Assembly (NCBI GenBank): GCA_001803225.1
Contig: MHBF01000095.1
Location: 1-32,940 of the forward strand
Direction: 5' to 3'
DNA: 32,940 nucleotides
Origin: Lentisphaerae bacterium GWF2_44_16
GTDB taxonomy: Bacteria; Verrucomicrobiota; Lentisphaeria; Victivallales; GWF2-45-14
The notes beneath the pieces were generated by a model. It saw only the letters and a list, made by a program, of their open reading frames with translations. It did not search any database and had not been told where the DNA came from. The number at the start of each line of letters is the position of its first letter. Position 1 is the first letter of the stretch. The translations under genes were made by a program, and so were the position numbers. This document shows, one piece after another, positions 15,265-22,389 of the stretch.

Positions 15265-18200
15265 TTTAAGAGAAATTCCAGATCGCTTATATCAAAATGC
15301 TTCAGGCTGTTGGAAGGATTTTCCACAAGGCTGTCAAAGATAAGCTGTTTTTTCTTCTGAAGTTCGAGAATTCTTTCCTCTATGGAATCCTTTACCACAA
15401 GCTTGATGCTGTTGACGGGAACAGTCTGTCCGATTCTATGCGTTCTGTCGGCGGCCTGCGCTTCGACGGCCGGATTCCACCACGGGTCGTATATTATCAC
15501 GGTATCGGCGCTGGTAAGGTTGAGGCCGGTGCCGCCGGCTTTCAAGCTCAGGAGAAAGACCGGGATATTTTTGCTGTTATTGAAATTATCGACATGCTCA
15601 AGCCGGTTTGTGGTGGAGCCGTCAAGGTATTCATATTTTATTTTTTCCTCTTCCATCCATTTTCTGACTATTTTCAGCAGGGAAGTGAATTGACTGAATA
15701 CCAGGAGCTTGTGCCCGCTGTCGATATTCTCGAAAAGGAGTTCATGCAGAAGGTCCATTTTTGCCGAAGCGACATTTGCGCCTCCGAATTCTTTCGGAAG
15801 CAGCTCCGGGTGACAGCATATCTGGCGCAGGCGCAGAAGGGCGGTAAGGATTTTGAACTTTGAGGTGTCCTTATTTGTCTTCAGGAGCTCGCACTGCTCA
15901 CGGCCTCTCACAAGGAACTGTTCATAAATTTCTCTTTGTCCGCCGTCCATCTCACAATAGAGGGCCTGTTCAAGCTTCGGGGGCAGTTCAGAGCAGACCT
16001 TCTTTTTCTTTCTTCTCAGTATGAAAGGCGAAACTCTGGCGGCAAGGTCATCCTGCTTGTCCTTGTTCTTGTGCAGGTCCGCATAATTATTTTTAAAAGC
16101 GTTGAGGTTTCCAAGCAGGCCGGGATGGAGGAAGTCGAATATTGACCAGAGGTCTTCGGGAGAATTCTCAAGGGGGGTTCCCGTGAGGACCAGGCGATGC
16201 GCGGATTTGATTATTTTGCAGCTTCTGGCGTTGGCGGTGGAGGGATTTTTGATATGCTGCGCTTCATCCAGAATGAAATAATTGAAAGCGCAATCCTTGA
16301 GTATTTCCACATCTCTTTTGGCAAGGGCATAGGAGCTGATTATCAGGTCATAGTCATTATATTTTTTCCAGAGTTTTTCCCTTTCAGGCCCGCTGATGCT
16401 GAGTACCTTGAATGAAGGAACAAATTTCATGGCCTCTCTAGCCCAGTTTTCGACCAGACTCGAAGGACAGAGCACGAGAGACGGGTTTTCACTTTTGGAA
16501 ATTGCAAGCATGGCAAGCGCCTGAATTGTTTTTCCCAGGCCCATTTCATCGGCAAGTATCAGGTTATAGCCTTTTGCCGAAAGCTCCCTCATCCATGCGA
16601 CACCCTGCTTCTGATAATTGCGGAGCGAACCTTCAAATTTAAAAACCTTCGCGTTCTCTCCATCCATGAAGAATTTGGCGTTTTCGCCATCTCTGGCGGC
16701 ATCTTTCATAAAATTGGCGATACTCAGGAATTCAGGCGGAACGGCCCCGGGAATTCTTGATGCCATTTCCGCCCAGTAAGCCGCGGCGAAGCGGGGTATT
16801 TTCAGTATTTCATTATTTCCTTCTGGAATCTCTACAATATTCGAAGCTGCTTCCACGAGTTTTCTCAGGGCCGGAGGTATTTTTATAAGTCCGTGTTCTC
16901 TGACAAACATAAAGTTTCTGTTGTGTTTCAGTTCTGCGGCAAGCCTGCTCCAGGATATTCTGAAATCGCCCTCGAAAATCCTGTATTTCAAATCAAAACT
17001 ATCATGATTTTCTTTTTCCAGCGAACAGATGAAACTAAGCTCCGGCACTCTGTGTTCGGTTCCGCTCACGGCACTGAGGACTGCCGAAAGATAAATCCCG
17101 TCATATCTTCCAATCAGAAGAGGAATATATTCATCCAGAAATATTCCTGCCGTCTCGATATCGTGAAGGCTAAGGGAATAATCGGAAACACCGGAACTGT
17201 TTTTTTCAAAACCGAAACTCTGTAGTTCGTTGAGAAAATCCTTTTCAAGGCGGCTGTCCCTGGACCAGAAATGCCCGTCGGAGGAAGCGAGCCTGGCGCC
17301 GTCGGCGGAAAAGATTTTTTTCTCGTAATCAAAGGAGACATCCAAGTTGAAAACATTTTCGAGGTCGAAATCGCCGCACATGAGTATTTTGGATTTTTTG
17401 GAAGGGAGTTCTTTCAAGCTGCTTTCAATTACCTTTAACGGGAAATTTGTTTTTCCGCTGAGGAGGAGTTCCGCCGATTTCACATCACAGCTCTGCTCCT
17501 CTGAGCGCAGGTAACTTCTGAGCCAGCCGACATCAACGAAAGCAGGCATCCACCAGTATTCACCTGACACGCCAAGCCAGCATCCGGCCCTGCCGATAAT
17601 CACTTTTTCCGATTTCATGGGAAGAAGCGAGCCGTCCACCAATGCCGCCGGATAAAGCTGATAAGCATCCTTGGATTTCCGGCAGACAAGAACGGGTTCG
17701 GCTATTTCCCTGTGAATGATAATCTGTTCGCCGTTGCGTGAAAATCTCTTGAATCCGGAAAGACAGTGAAAGAGTTCCGCGGTCTGTTCGGAGTCCAGGG
17801 AGAGCTTTGAATCTTCGGACTCCGAGTTGATGGCCAGAAAACGTATTATCTGCCTGTCCTGCTGAGAGAAATAAGAAACCTGAAGTGAAGCCGCCATATT
17901 CTTTCCGAAATGAAGCTGCCTTAAATTGCTCAGGTTCCCTATATAATCGCGGGTCCCGTAGTGGAGAGTAGCTGAAATTATAACTTTTTCCCATTTGCTG
18001 GGAACATGAGGGAACTCGGTTTCAGCGTTCAGTGATATTTCCGCTTTCGGGGGATTGATAGCTCCTGAAATAAGTTCGGGGAAGCCTTCATATTTAAGTC
18101 CGGCATATTTAGCCGGGGCATCGGCATGGAGCGTCTCGTGGTGGTCCTGGTGCCTGAATTTTGAATAATGCGCCAGCGCGGCGTTGGCATGCTGACACAA

Positions 18201-18437
18201 TTTGCCGTTATTATTGCCGCCGCACGTGCAGTCCGCACTGTTTTCAGTTCCTTTAAATCCGGAGACTTCAACTTTTTCTATATGTCCGGCATCATCCTTG
18301 AAAAGGGCTTTCAGTGTATCGGCGGACAACTGATAACAACACAGGAGCCTGCTTCCCCTGGGGGAAGAGTTTTTTCCATGCTTAAGTGCTTCTCCGGCAT
18401 GGCCTTCATGATTCTTTATCTTGTTCTTATCAGGCAT
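15261..18437 (-). CDS. SNF2-family DEAD/DEAH-box helicase with SWIM zinc finger
   Basis: This 1058-residue protein carries a SWIM zinc-binding motif near the N-terminus (C70, C72, C81, H83; CxC-x8-CxH), a long central region without recognised motifs (about 100-590), and a complete SNF2 ATPase core. Core motifs are LADEMGLGKTIQALAM (Walker A, K636-T637), LDEAQHIKN (724-730), LTGTPLENS (751-759), LVFSQFTSLLKIV (912-924), SLKAGGTGLNLT (964-975) and QAADRTHRIGQT (994-1005). Such proteins translocate on double-stranded DNA and remodel bound proteins. Bacterial members are linked to transcription recycling or DNA repair. It is followed by a coupled HAD phosphatase gene. The Shine-Dalgarno before the ATG is weak and no convincing promoter was found. 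Confidence 0.93.
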   Translation of the reverse strand: MPDKNKIKNHEGHAGEALKHGKNSSPRGSRLLCCYQLSADTLKALFKDDAGHIEKVEVSGFKGTENSADCTCGGNNNGKLCQHANAALAHYSKFRHQDHHETLHADAPAKYAGLKYEGFPELISGAINPPKAEISLNAETEFPHVPSKWEKVIISATLHYGTRDYIGNLSNLRQLHFGKNMAASLQVSYFSQQDRQIIRFLAINSESEDSKLSLDSEQTAELFHCLSGFKRFSRNGEQIIIHREIAEPVLVCRKSKDAYQLYPAALVDGSLLPMKSEKVIIGRAGCWLGVSGEYWWMPAFVDVGWLRSYLRSEEQSCDVKSAELLLSGKTNFPLKVIESSLKELPSKKSKILMCGDFDLENVFNLDVSFDYEKKIFSADGARLASSDGHFWSRDSRLEKDFLNELQSFGFEKNSSGVSDYSLSLHDIETAGIFLDEYIPLLIGRYDGIYLSAVLSAVSGTEHRVPELSFICSLEKENHDSFDLKYRIFEGDFRISWSRLAAELKHNRNFMFVREHGLIKIPPALRKLVEAASNIVEIPEGNNEILKIPRFAAAYWAEMASRIPGAVPPEFLSIANFMKDAARDGENAKFFMDGENAKVFKFEGSLRNYQKQGVAWMRELSAKGYNLILADEMGLGKTIQALAMLAISKSENPSLVLCPSSLVENWAREAMKFVPSFKVLSISGPEREKLWKKYNDYDLIISSYALAKRDVEILKDCAFNYFILDEAQHIKNPSTANARSCKIIKSAHRLVLTGTPLENSPEDLWSIFDFLHPGLLGNLNAFKNNYADLHKNKDKQDDLAARVSPFILRRKKKKVCSELPPKLEQALYCEMDGGQREIYEQFLVRGREQCELLKTNKDTSKFKILTALLRLRQICCHPELLPKEFGGANVASAKMDLLHELLFENIDSGHKLLVFSQFTSLLKIVRKWMEEEKIKYEYLDGSTTNRLEHVDNFNNSKNIPVFLLSLKAGGTGLNLTSADTVIIYDPWWNPAVEAQAADRTHRIGQTVPVNSIKLVVKDSIEERILELQKKKQLIFDSLVENPSNSLKHFDISDLEFLLK

Positions 18438-18549
18438 ATATCTTTTCTTTCAGCTTCAAATCACTTTAAAAAATGAAACAATAAATTTGTAAGTTAACGC
18501 CATGTGAAAATAAATAAAAGAGCTTATTCGGATTTATTCAAAGGTTTTT

Positions 18550-18585
18550 TGCCGATATCAGTTCCGGGAGGAAGCGATACCGGCA
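18550..18585. repeat. Strong imperfect hairpin in the helicase/phosphoesterase intergenic region
   Basis: The arms TGCCGATATC (18550-18559) and GATACCGGCA (18576-18585) pair with one mismatch. Inside them, TTCC (18562-18565) pairs with GGAA (18570-18573) around a GGGA loop, which is a GNRA-type tetraloop on the + strand RNA. No T-run follows on either strand, so it is not an intrinsic terminator. No second copy was noticed in this window. The rest of the 228-base gap is AT-rich and contains the promoter at 18595-18622. Confidence 0.5.
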
Positions 18586-18594
18586 ATATTGAAA

Positions 18595-18622
18595 TTGCTT
18601 CTGTATTTCCCTGAGGTATATT
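18595..18622 (+). promoter_or_regulatory. Promoter of the metallophosphoesterase-like gene
   Basis: TTGCTT (18595-18600), a 16-base spacer and TATATT (18617-18622) lie 43 bases before the start codon. The spacing and hexamers fit a sigma-70-type promoter of moderate strength. No regulator-binding dyad was recognised next to it. Confidence 0.45.
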
Positions 18623-18665
18623 AATTGAGAGTGTTGAAAATATTCCGTTTCATGAAAGTTTTAAT

Positions 18666-19940
18666 ATGTCAAACTACTCAGATAGAAAAATCATATCGGG
18701 AACAATACTGGCGCTTCTGCTTGTAATCGGGCTTATATTGATTGTCGCTTACTTCTTTCCAACGGGCAAAAATATATTTACGGGGCCCTATATCGAATGG
18801 ATGGGGCCGTCAAAAGCCGTAATAATGATGCTCGGCAAAGCAGACAGAAACCTTGAATTCTCCCTTTACGCCAAAGGCGAAAAAAAGCCGTTGCGGAAGA
18901 TAAAGAGTTCAGGCAAAGTACATACGTTCAGGCTCGATTCCCTGAGTCCCGACACTGAATACATTTACTCTATAAAAGGAAGAGGCGTAAACGTATCCTG
19001 TCAATTCAGGACGGCGCCTTCGATTGAACACAAGGATTTCACATTCATAGTTTACGGTGACTCCAGAAGCCGCCGGAACACGGAAATTTATTCAAGGCTC
19101 GCTTCATATTTCAAAGGCCATATTCCGGCTTTCGCTCTGCATACCGGGAATATCCTCATCGGCGATACCGAAAACAGCGGGGATTTTTTCGGCTTCGACT
19201 GGCATGAAAACGCGTTTAAGCCCCTGCCGCCCGGAACTTTAGGCTCAATGCCCATTTTCAGGACGAAAGGAAAACATGACGTTTGCAGTCAGGATACCGA
19301 AAAGGCGTTTTCAATGGCTTTTCCGTCGCTCTCGAAAACTGTCTATTCCTTCATGTGGGGCAATGTTCATTTCGTATGCCTCAACGGGGTTTTCAATTCC
19401 CTCGGCGATTATACTCAGGAAATCAGAAACGCCCTTTATGACGAAATAAGGAAATATCCCAACGCAAGATGGCGGACAGCGTTCTTTCACGTACCGCCGT
19501 ATTCTGCCGTAAAAAGTTCGTCCCCGGCGGAAAATCATGAATTAAACGAAAAGCTCCTTGAGGACTTCAGCAATCTGAAAATAGATATAGTTTTCAATGG
19601 CGGCGAACACTTGTACGCGAGAACAAAACCGCTTATCTCCGAAGGAAATACGTTAAATCCGGTACAGTTCATAACAAGCGGCGGAGGCGGCGCCAAACTT
19701 GATGATATAGAAAAAAGGCCCTATCTGGCAAAGATAATAAAAAGCCATCATTTCTGTGTGGTCGACGTTACATACAATCTTCTGACCGTACAGGCTTTCA
19801 ACTCAAATAACTCATTAATAGACAAGTTCAAAATCAGAAAAGACGACGCCGGAAAAAACAGCTACGCCGGTTCAGAAATTTTCAGTATGCGGAAAAAGCA
19901 GAAAAGTATTCCCGAAAATAAATTACCTGAACGGGAATAA
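18666..19940 (+). CDS. Membrane-anchored metallophosphoesterase-like protein with altered active site
   Basis: This 424-residue protein has one N-terminal transmembrane helix (about 9-31), a fibronectin-III-like module (about 38-118, ending LSPDTEYIYSIKGRG and CQFRTAP), and a purple-acid-phosphatase-like metallophosphoesterase fold (about 125-375). The catalytic motifs are recognisable but changed: GDSR (D132, R134) for GDxH, TGN (N162) for GD, GKHD (K203, H204) for GNHD, FHVPPY (H275) retained, and GGEH (G313, H315) for GHxH. Four of about seven expected metal ligands differ, so the domain may be inactive or use another metal arrangement. It would face the periplasm. The gene ends 12 bases from the convergent flagellin gene. 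Confidence 0.78.
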   Translation: MSNYSDRKIISGTILALLLVIGLILIVAYFFPTGKNIFTGPYIEWMGPSKAVIMMLGKADRNLEFSLYAKGEKKPLRKIKSSGKVHTFRLDSLSPDTEYIYSIKGRGVNVSCQFRTAPSIEHKDFTFIVYGDSRSRRNTEIYSRLASYFKGHIPAFALHTGNILIGDTENSGDFFGFDWHENAFKPLPPGTLGSMPIFRTKGKHDVCSQDTEKAFSMAFPSLSKTVYSFMWGNVHFVCLNGVFNSLGDYTQEIRNALYDEIRKYPNARWRTAFFHVPPYSAVKSSSPAENHELNEKLLEDFSNLKIDIVFNGGEHLYARTKPLISEGNTLNPVQFITSGGGGAKLDDIEKRPYLAKIIKSHHFCVVDVTYNLLTVQAFNSNNSLIDKFKIRKDDAGKNSYAGSEIFSMRKKQKSIPENKLPERE

Positions 19941-19952
19941 AATCAAGACTAA

Positions 19953-21284
19953 TTAACCGAGAAGGGTAAGTATGCCCTGTCCCAATGAGTTAGCCTGCGC
20001 CAACATGGCGTTGGAAGCCTGAGTAAGTACCTGATATGTCGAGAGATTTGTGGTCTCACGGGCCATATCAATATCACGGATTTTGCTTTCGGCTGACTGG
20101 AGATTGTCTTCATAAGTCAAGAGGCCCGAACGGGTGTTCTCAATACGTTTCTGCTGAGCGCCCATGGACGCTCGGGCATTGGCGACAAAATCGATGGCAG
20201 AGTCTATCTTGCCTATTGAGTCCATTGAGCTCACGCTCATTTTTGAAACATCGATAATGCTGCCCCACGTTACGGAGCTATGCGAAGAAGCGGTAACAGC
20301 TGTTCCAGTACCGTATGAATAGGTATGGACTGTACCGATTATAGCGGTATTCGTAACTTCCAGATTTTTCAGGGTTATTTCAATCTTCTGGTCAACGTCC
20401 GCGCCTATCTGCACAGTTATGTTTTTGGCGATGCCGGTGCCTGCGGTAGCCTCCACCCATGCGGAATCGCTGGCAACAAGGAACACAGGGGAACATACAA
20501 GATCCATACATTTTCTACTCAGATACAACGAATCCACGATATCAAGTGAGGCGCGATCAGGCATAAGCGCCTGAGAACGTGCATCTAAACCACCTGCACC
20601 CAGATTAGTATTAACCCAATCTGCAATGCCGGCACTGCCCGACATAAAGATATTTAACGCATTTGCATAGGTATCATCACCAGCAGTAACGGCCCCAACT
20701 CCATTCCATAGCACCAGCTCAAGAGAACCTGGCGCATGGGCGAGATTTATCTGATTTGCATAAGCAACGCTGATATCAGCACCGCTGTAAAGGGAGGTAC
20801 CTGTATAATGAGCTGCCGTTCCTCCGCCTGTTCCGTCAACCTGGTCTCCTGTTACGACGGCCACGCCGTTGCCGCCGCGGAAAAGGTAGAGGCCGTTGAA
20901 TTTGGCGGCGGAAGTGTATCTTGAAGTAATGCGCGTAACTTCTTCCTGGAGGGCTTTGAATTCTGTCTGGACATTGGCTTTATCCGCGGCAGAGGTTATA
21001 CCCTCAGCTTCGATAGCAAGAGCTTTCATCCTTGATATCTGGTCGTTTATTTTCTGGAGCCAGCTGTCGGCTGTCTGGACGAGGGAAACCGCGGTTTCCG
21101 AATTCTGACGGGCCATTGCCGTGCCGCGTATCTGTGCCCGCATACGTTCAGATATACCAATACCTGCCGGATCGTCAGTGTTAGTTATTTGACCTGTTGA
21201 AAGCTTGGACATTGCTTTCTGGAGTCTGGTCACATTCTCTGTATAATTAGTCCATACATTGAAAGCAATAGTATTAGTGCTCAT
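19953..21284 (-). CDS. fliC: Flagellin
   Basis: This 443-residue protein has the conserved flagellin ends. Residues 1-135 form the N-terminal D0/D1 part (KAMSKLSTGQITNTDDPAGI, SLVQTADSWLQKINDQISRM, ALQEEVTRITSRYTSAAKFN). Residues about 350-443 form the C-terminal D1/D0 part (ARASMGAQQKRIENTRSGLL, IRDIDMARETTNLSTYQVLT, ending in LGQGILTLLG). The central variable domain (about 140-345) is unusual for two cysteines (C259, C264). The product would be exported through the flagellar type III apparatus and polymerise into the filament. No other flagellar gene is in the window. AAGGAAG lies nine bases before the ATG. The leader contains a hairpin, and a sigma-28-type promoter lies upstream. Confidence 0.95.
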   Translation of the reverse strand: MSTNTIAFNVWTNYTENVTRLQKAMSKLSTGQITNTDDPAGIGISERMRAQIRGTAMARQNSETAVSLVQTADSWLQKINDQISRMKALAIEAEGITSAADKANVQTEFKALQEEVTRITSRYTSAAKFNGLYLFRGGNGVAVVTGDQVDGTGGGTAAHYTGTSLYSGADISVAYANQINLAHAPGSLELVLWNGVGAVTAGDDTYANALNIFMSGSAGIADWVNTNLGAGGLDARSQALMPDRASLDIVDSLYLSRKCMDLVCSPVFLVASDSAWVEATAGTGIAKNITVQIGADVDQKIEITLKNLEVTNTAIIGTVHTYSYGTGTAVTASSHSSVTWGSIIDVSKMSVSSMDSIGKIDSAIDFVANARASMGAQQKRIENTRSGLLTYEDNLQSAESKIRDIDMARETTNLSTYQVLTQASNAMLAQANSLGQGILTLLG

Positions 21285-21328
21285 TTTCTGTAACTTCCTT
21301 GTTACGCAGCCAACATCCTTGTCAGCGT

Positions 21329-21362
21329 CCCGTATTTCTTATGATTGTTTTCAATCTACGGG
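21329..21362 (-). promoter_or_regulatory. Flagellin mRNA leader hairpin
   Basis: On the minus strand, CCCGTA pairs with TACGGG (outer stem, 6 bp) and GATTG pairs with CAATC around an AAAA loop (inner stem, 5 bp). An 8-base bulge lies on the 3' side. It sits between the sigma-28-type promoter and the Shine-Dalgarno, so it would be in the untranslated leader. Such leaders often affect flagellin mRNA stability or translation. That role here is inference. Confidence 0.45.
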
Positions 21363-21403
21363 AATTATTGAAAACATCTTATAAACCTAACTGTTGAGAA
21401 CAT

Positions 21404-21430
21404 TTATCGGACAACACCGGAAAAGGTTTA
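21404..21430 (-). promoter_or_regulatory. Sigma-28 (FliA)-type promoter of the flagellin gene
   Basis: Read on the minus strand, TAAACCTT (21430-21423), exactly 11 bases, then TCCGATAA (21411-21404). This matches the FliA consensus TAAAGTTT-N11-GCCGATAA in 13 of 16 positions. Transcription would start near 21397, giving a leader of roughly 110 bases. It implies that a flagellar sigma factor is encoded elsewhere in the genome. Confidence 0.8.
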
Positions 21431-21439
21431 GAGGTTTTT

Positions 21440-21486
21440 AAAAAAAAAATCAACTTTTTTGGGGGACAACAAAAAAGATCAGTTGA
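21440..21486 (-). terminator. Intrinsic terminator of the second AraC gene
   Basis: On the minus strand, TCAAC (21486-21482) pairs with GTTGA (21454-21450), and TTTTTTG (21476-21470) pairs with CAAAAAA (21461-21455) around an 8-base loop. A run of ten T (21449-21440) follows directly. The gene's TGA stop (21481-21479) lies in the bulge between the two helices. It separates AraC transcription from the flagellin promoter that begins 10 bases further on. Confidence 0.7.
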
Positions 21487-22312
21487 CCAGATACAACTTC
21501 TGTTTCCGGTAATGCTTCGGGGAACTGCCGGAATATTTTCTGAAAAGCCGGGAAAAATAGAAGACATCTTCATAACCTGTGCGCGCCGCTATTTCATTCA
21601 CCGAATATTCGCTGCTTATAAGAAGGTTCTGGGCTTTTTCAATTCTCTTGCGCGTAATATACTGCATCGGGGGAATGCTGAAATAACTGCAGAAAAGATT
21701 GGAAAAATATGTCGGCTGAAGATGCATGAGATCGGCAAGCTGTGTCAGCGTTATGTCTTCCGTAAAATGTTCTTCGATATAATGAAGCGCCTTTTTAAAT
21801 CTGACGACGGCGGCTATTTTCTGCGATGACTGGGTTTCCGTTATCTCCGAAAAGAAAAGCGAAACAAGTATCCTCATGATGCCCTGACTCTCAAGGATAT
21901 CGGATGTCTCTGTCTTATAATATTTTTCCAGAAGATTTTTAAGGAGTTTTTTTATGTATTCATTATCCTTTACTTTCACCTGATGAGCTGGATGAAGGAA
22001 CTGGAAGATATCAATGCCGTTAAGGATTTCGGCGTTGAAATGTATATAATACTGGCCGTGTTCGGAAGAGCATGAAAGGTGCAGAGGCTCTCTTGAGGGC
22101 AGAAAATACGCGTAGCCGGGACGAAGCTTGAAAACTTTTCCGCTATGCTCGACTTCCCCCTCCCCGTATTCCAGATAATAAAAACGAGCGAACGGGCTGT
22201 TTATGTTCCTGAAATTCCAGGATTTTCCACATACGGTATAATCGACTTTATGTATCCATATTTTCAGATTTGAGAGAATCTCTTTCACAGCGAACACCTG
22301 TATTATATCCAT
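21479..22312 (-). CDS. AraC-family transcriptional regulator (second copy)
   Basis: This 277-residue protein has a cupin-type sensor (about 40-110, with FYYLEYGEGEVEHSGKVF and GYAYFLPSREPLHLSC) and a C-terminal AraC double helix-turn-helix (about 175-270: ITLTQLADLMHLQPTYFSNL, then YSVNEIAARTGYEDVFYFSR and LFRKYSGSSPKHYRK). It is divergent from the second UROD-like gene across 77 bases with overlapping promoters. This mirrors the first AraC/UROD pair, although the two regulators are not close copies. The start ATG has no Shine-Dalgarno and would have a leader of only a few bases if the 22323-22351 promoter is used. Confidence 0.9.
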   Translation of the reverse strand: MDIIQVFAVKEILSNLKIWIHKVDYTVCGKSWNFRNINSPFARFYYLEYGEGEVEHSGKVFKLRPGYAYFLPSREPLHLSCSSEHGQYYIHFNAEILNGIDIFQFLHPAHQVKVKDNEYIKKLLKNLLEKYYKTETSDILESQGIMRILVSLFFSEITETQSSQKIAAVVRFKKALHYIEEHFTEDITLTQLADLMHLQPTYFSNLFCSYFSIPPMQYITRKRIEKAQNLLISSEYSVNEIAARTGYEDVFYFSRLFRKYSGSSPKHYRKQKLYLVN

Positions 22313-22322
22313 TTAATGCTGT

Positions 22323-22351
22323 AAAATACCTATTCACACAGCGTATTTCAA
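22323..22351 (-). promoter_or_regulatory. Promoter of the second AraC gene
   Basis: On the minus strand, TTGAAA (22351-22346), a 17-base spacer and TATTTT (22328-22323) lie just before the start codon at 22312, predicting an almost leaderless mRNA. It overlaps the opposing promoter at 22333-22361. An inverted repeat AAATAC-N13-GTATTT (22324-22348) lies across both and is a candidate operator. Confidence 0.45.
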
Positions 22352-22361
22352 ACTGTATAAT
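22333..22361 (+). promoter_or_regulatory. Promoter of the second UROD-like gene
   Basis: TTCACA (22333-22338), a 17-base spacer and TATAAT (22356-22361) give one of the best sigma-70-type promoters in the window. It lies 28 bases before the ATG at 22390. The perfect dyad AATATTAATATT (22359-22370) overlaps the predicted start of transcription. Confidence 0.65.
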
Positions 22362-22389
22362 ATTAATATTCAGAAAAAGGAGATTCAAG

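Larger units (their letters stand above)
18524..18649 (-). pseudogene. Possible gene remnant (C-terminal fragment), low confidence
   Basis: On the minus strand an open frame of 41 codons runs from just after a TGA (18650-18652) to a TAA (18524-18526). It has no usable start codon but reads like a natural protein end: NGIFSTLSINIPQGNTEAIS, then ILPVSLPPGTDIGKKPLNKS and E. The fragment may be the tail of a lost gene whose 5' part was replaced by the divergent metallophosphoesterase gene. The same bases include a strong hairpin (18550-18585), so chance or a structured element is an alternative. Confidence 0.25.

Noticed and set aside
15297-15863. 188-codon + strand open frame opposite the SNF2 core
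   Set aside because: It lies opposite the conserved helicase C-terminal motifs and is a shadow.
18550-18585. Intrinsic terminator for the helicase or phosphoesterase gene
   Set aside because: The stem is strong, but neither strand has a T-run after it, and the position is upstream of both divergent genes.
22270-22389. 40-codon N-terminal extension of the second UROD-like gene
   Set aside because: The extension covers the divergent promoter region and AraC start. AAGGAG fits the ATG at 22390.
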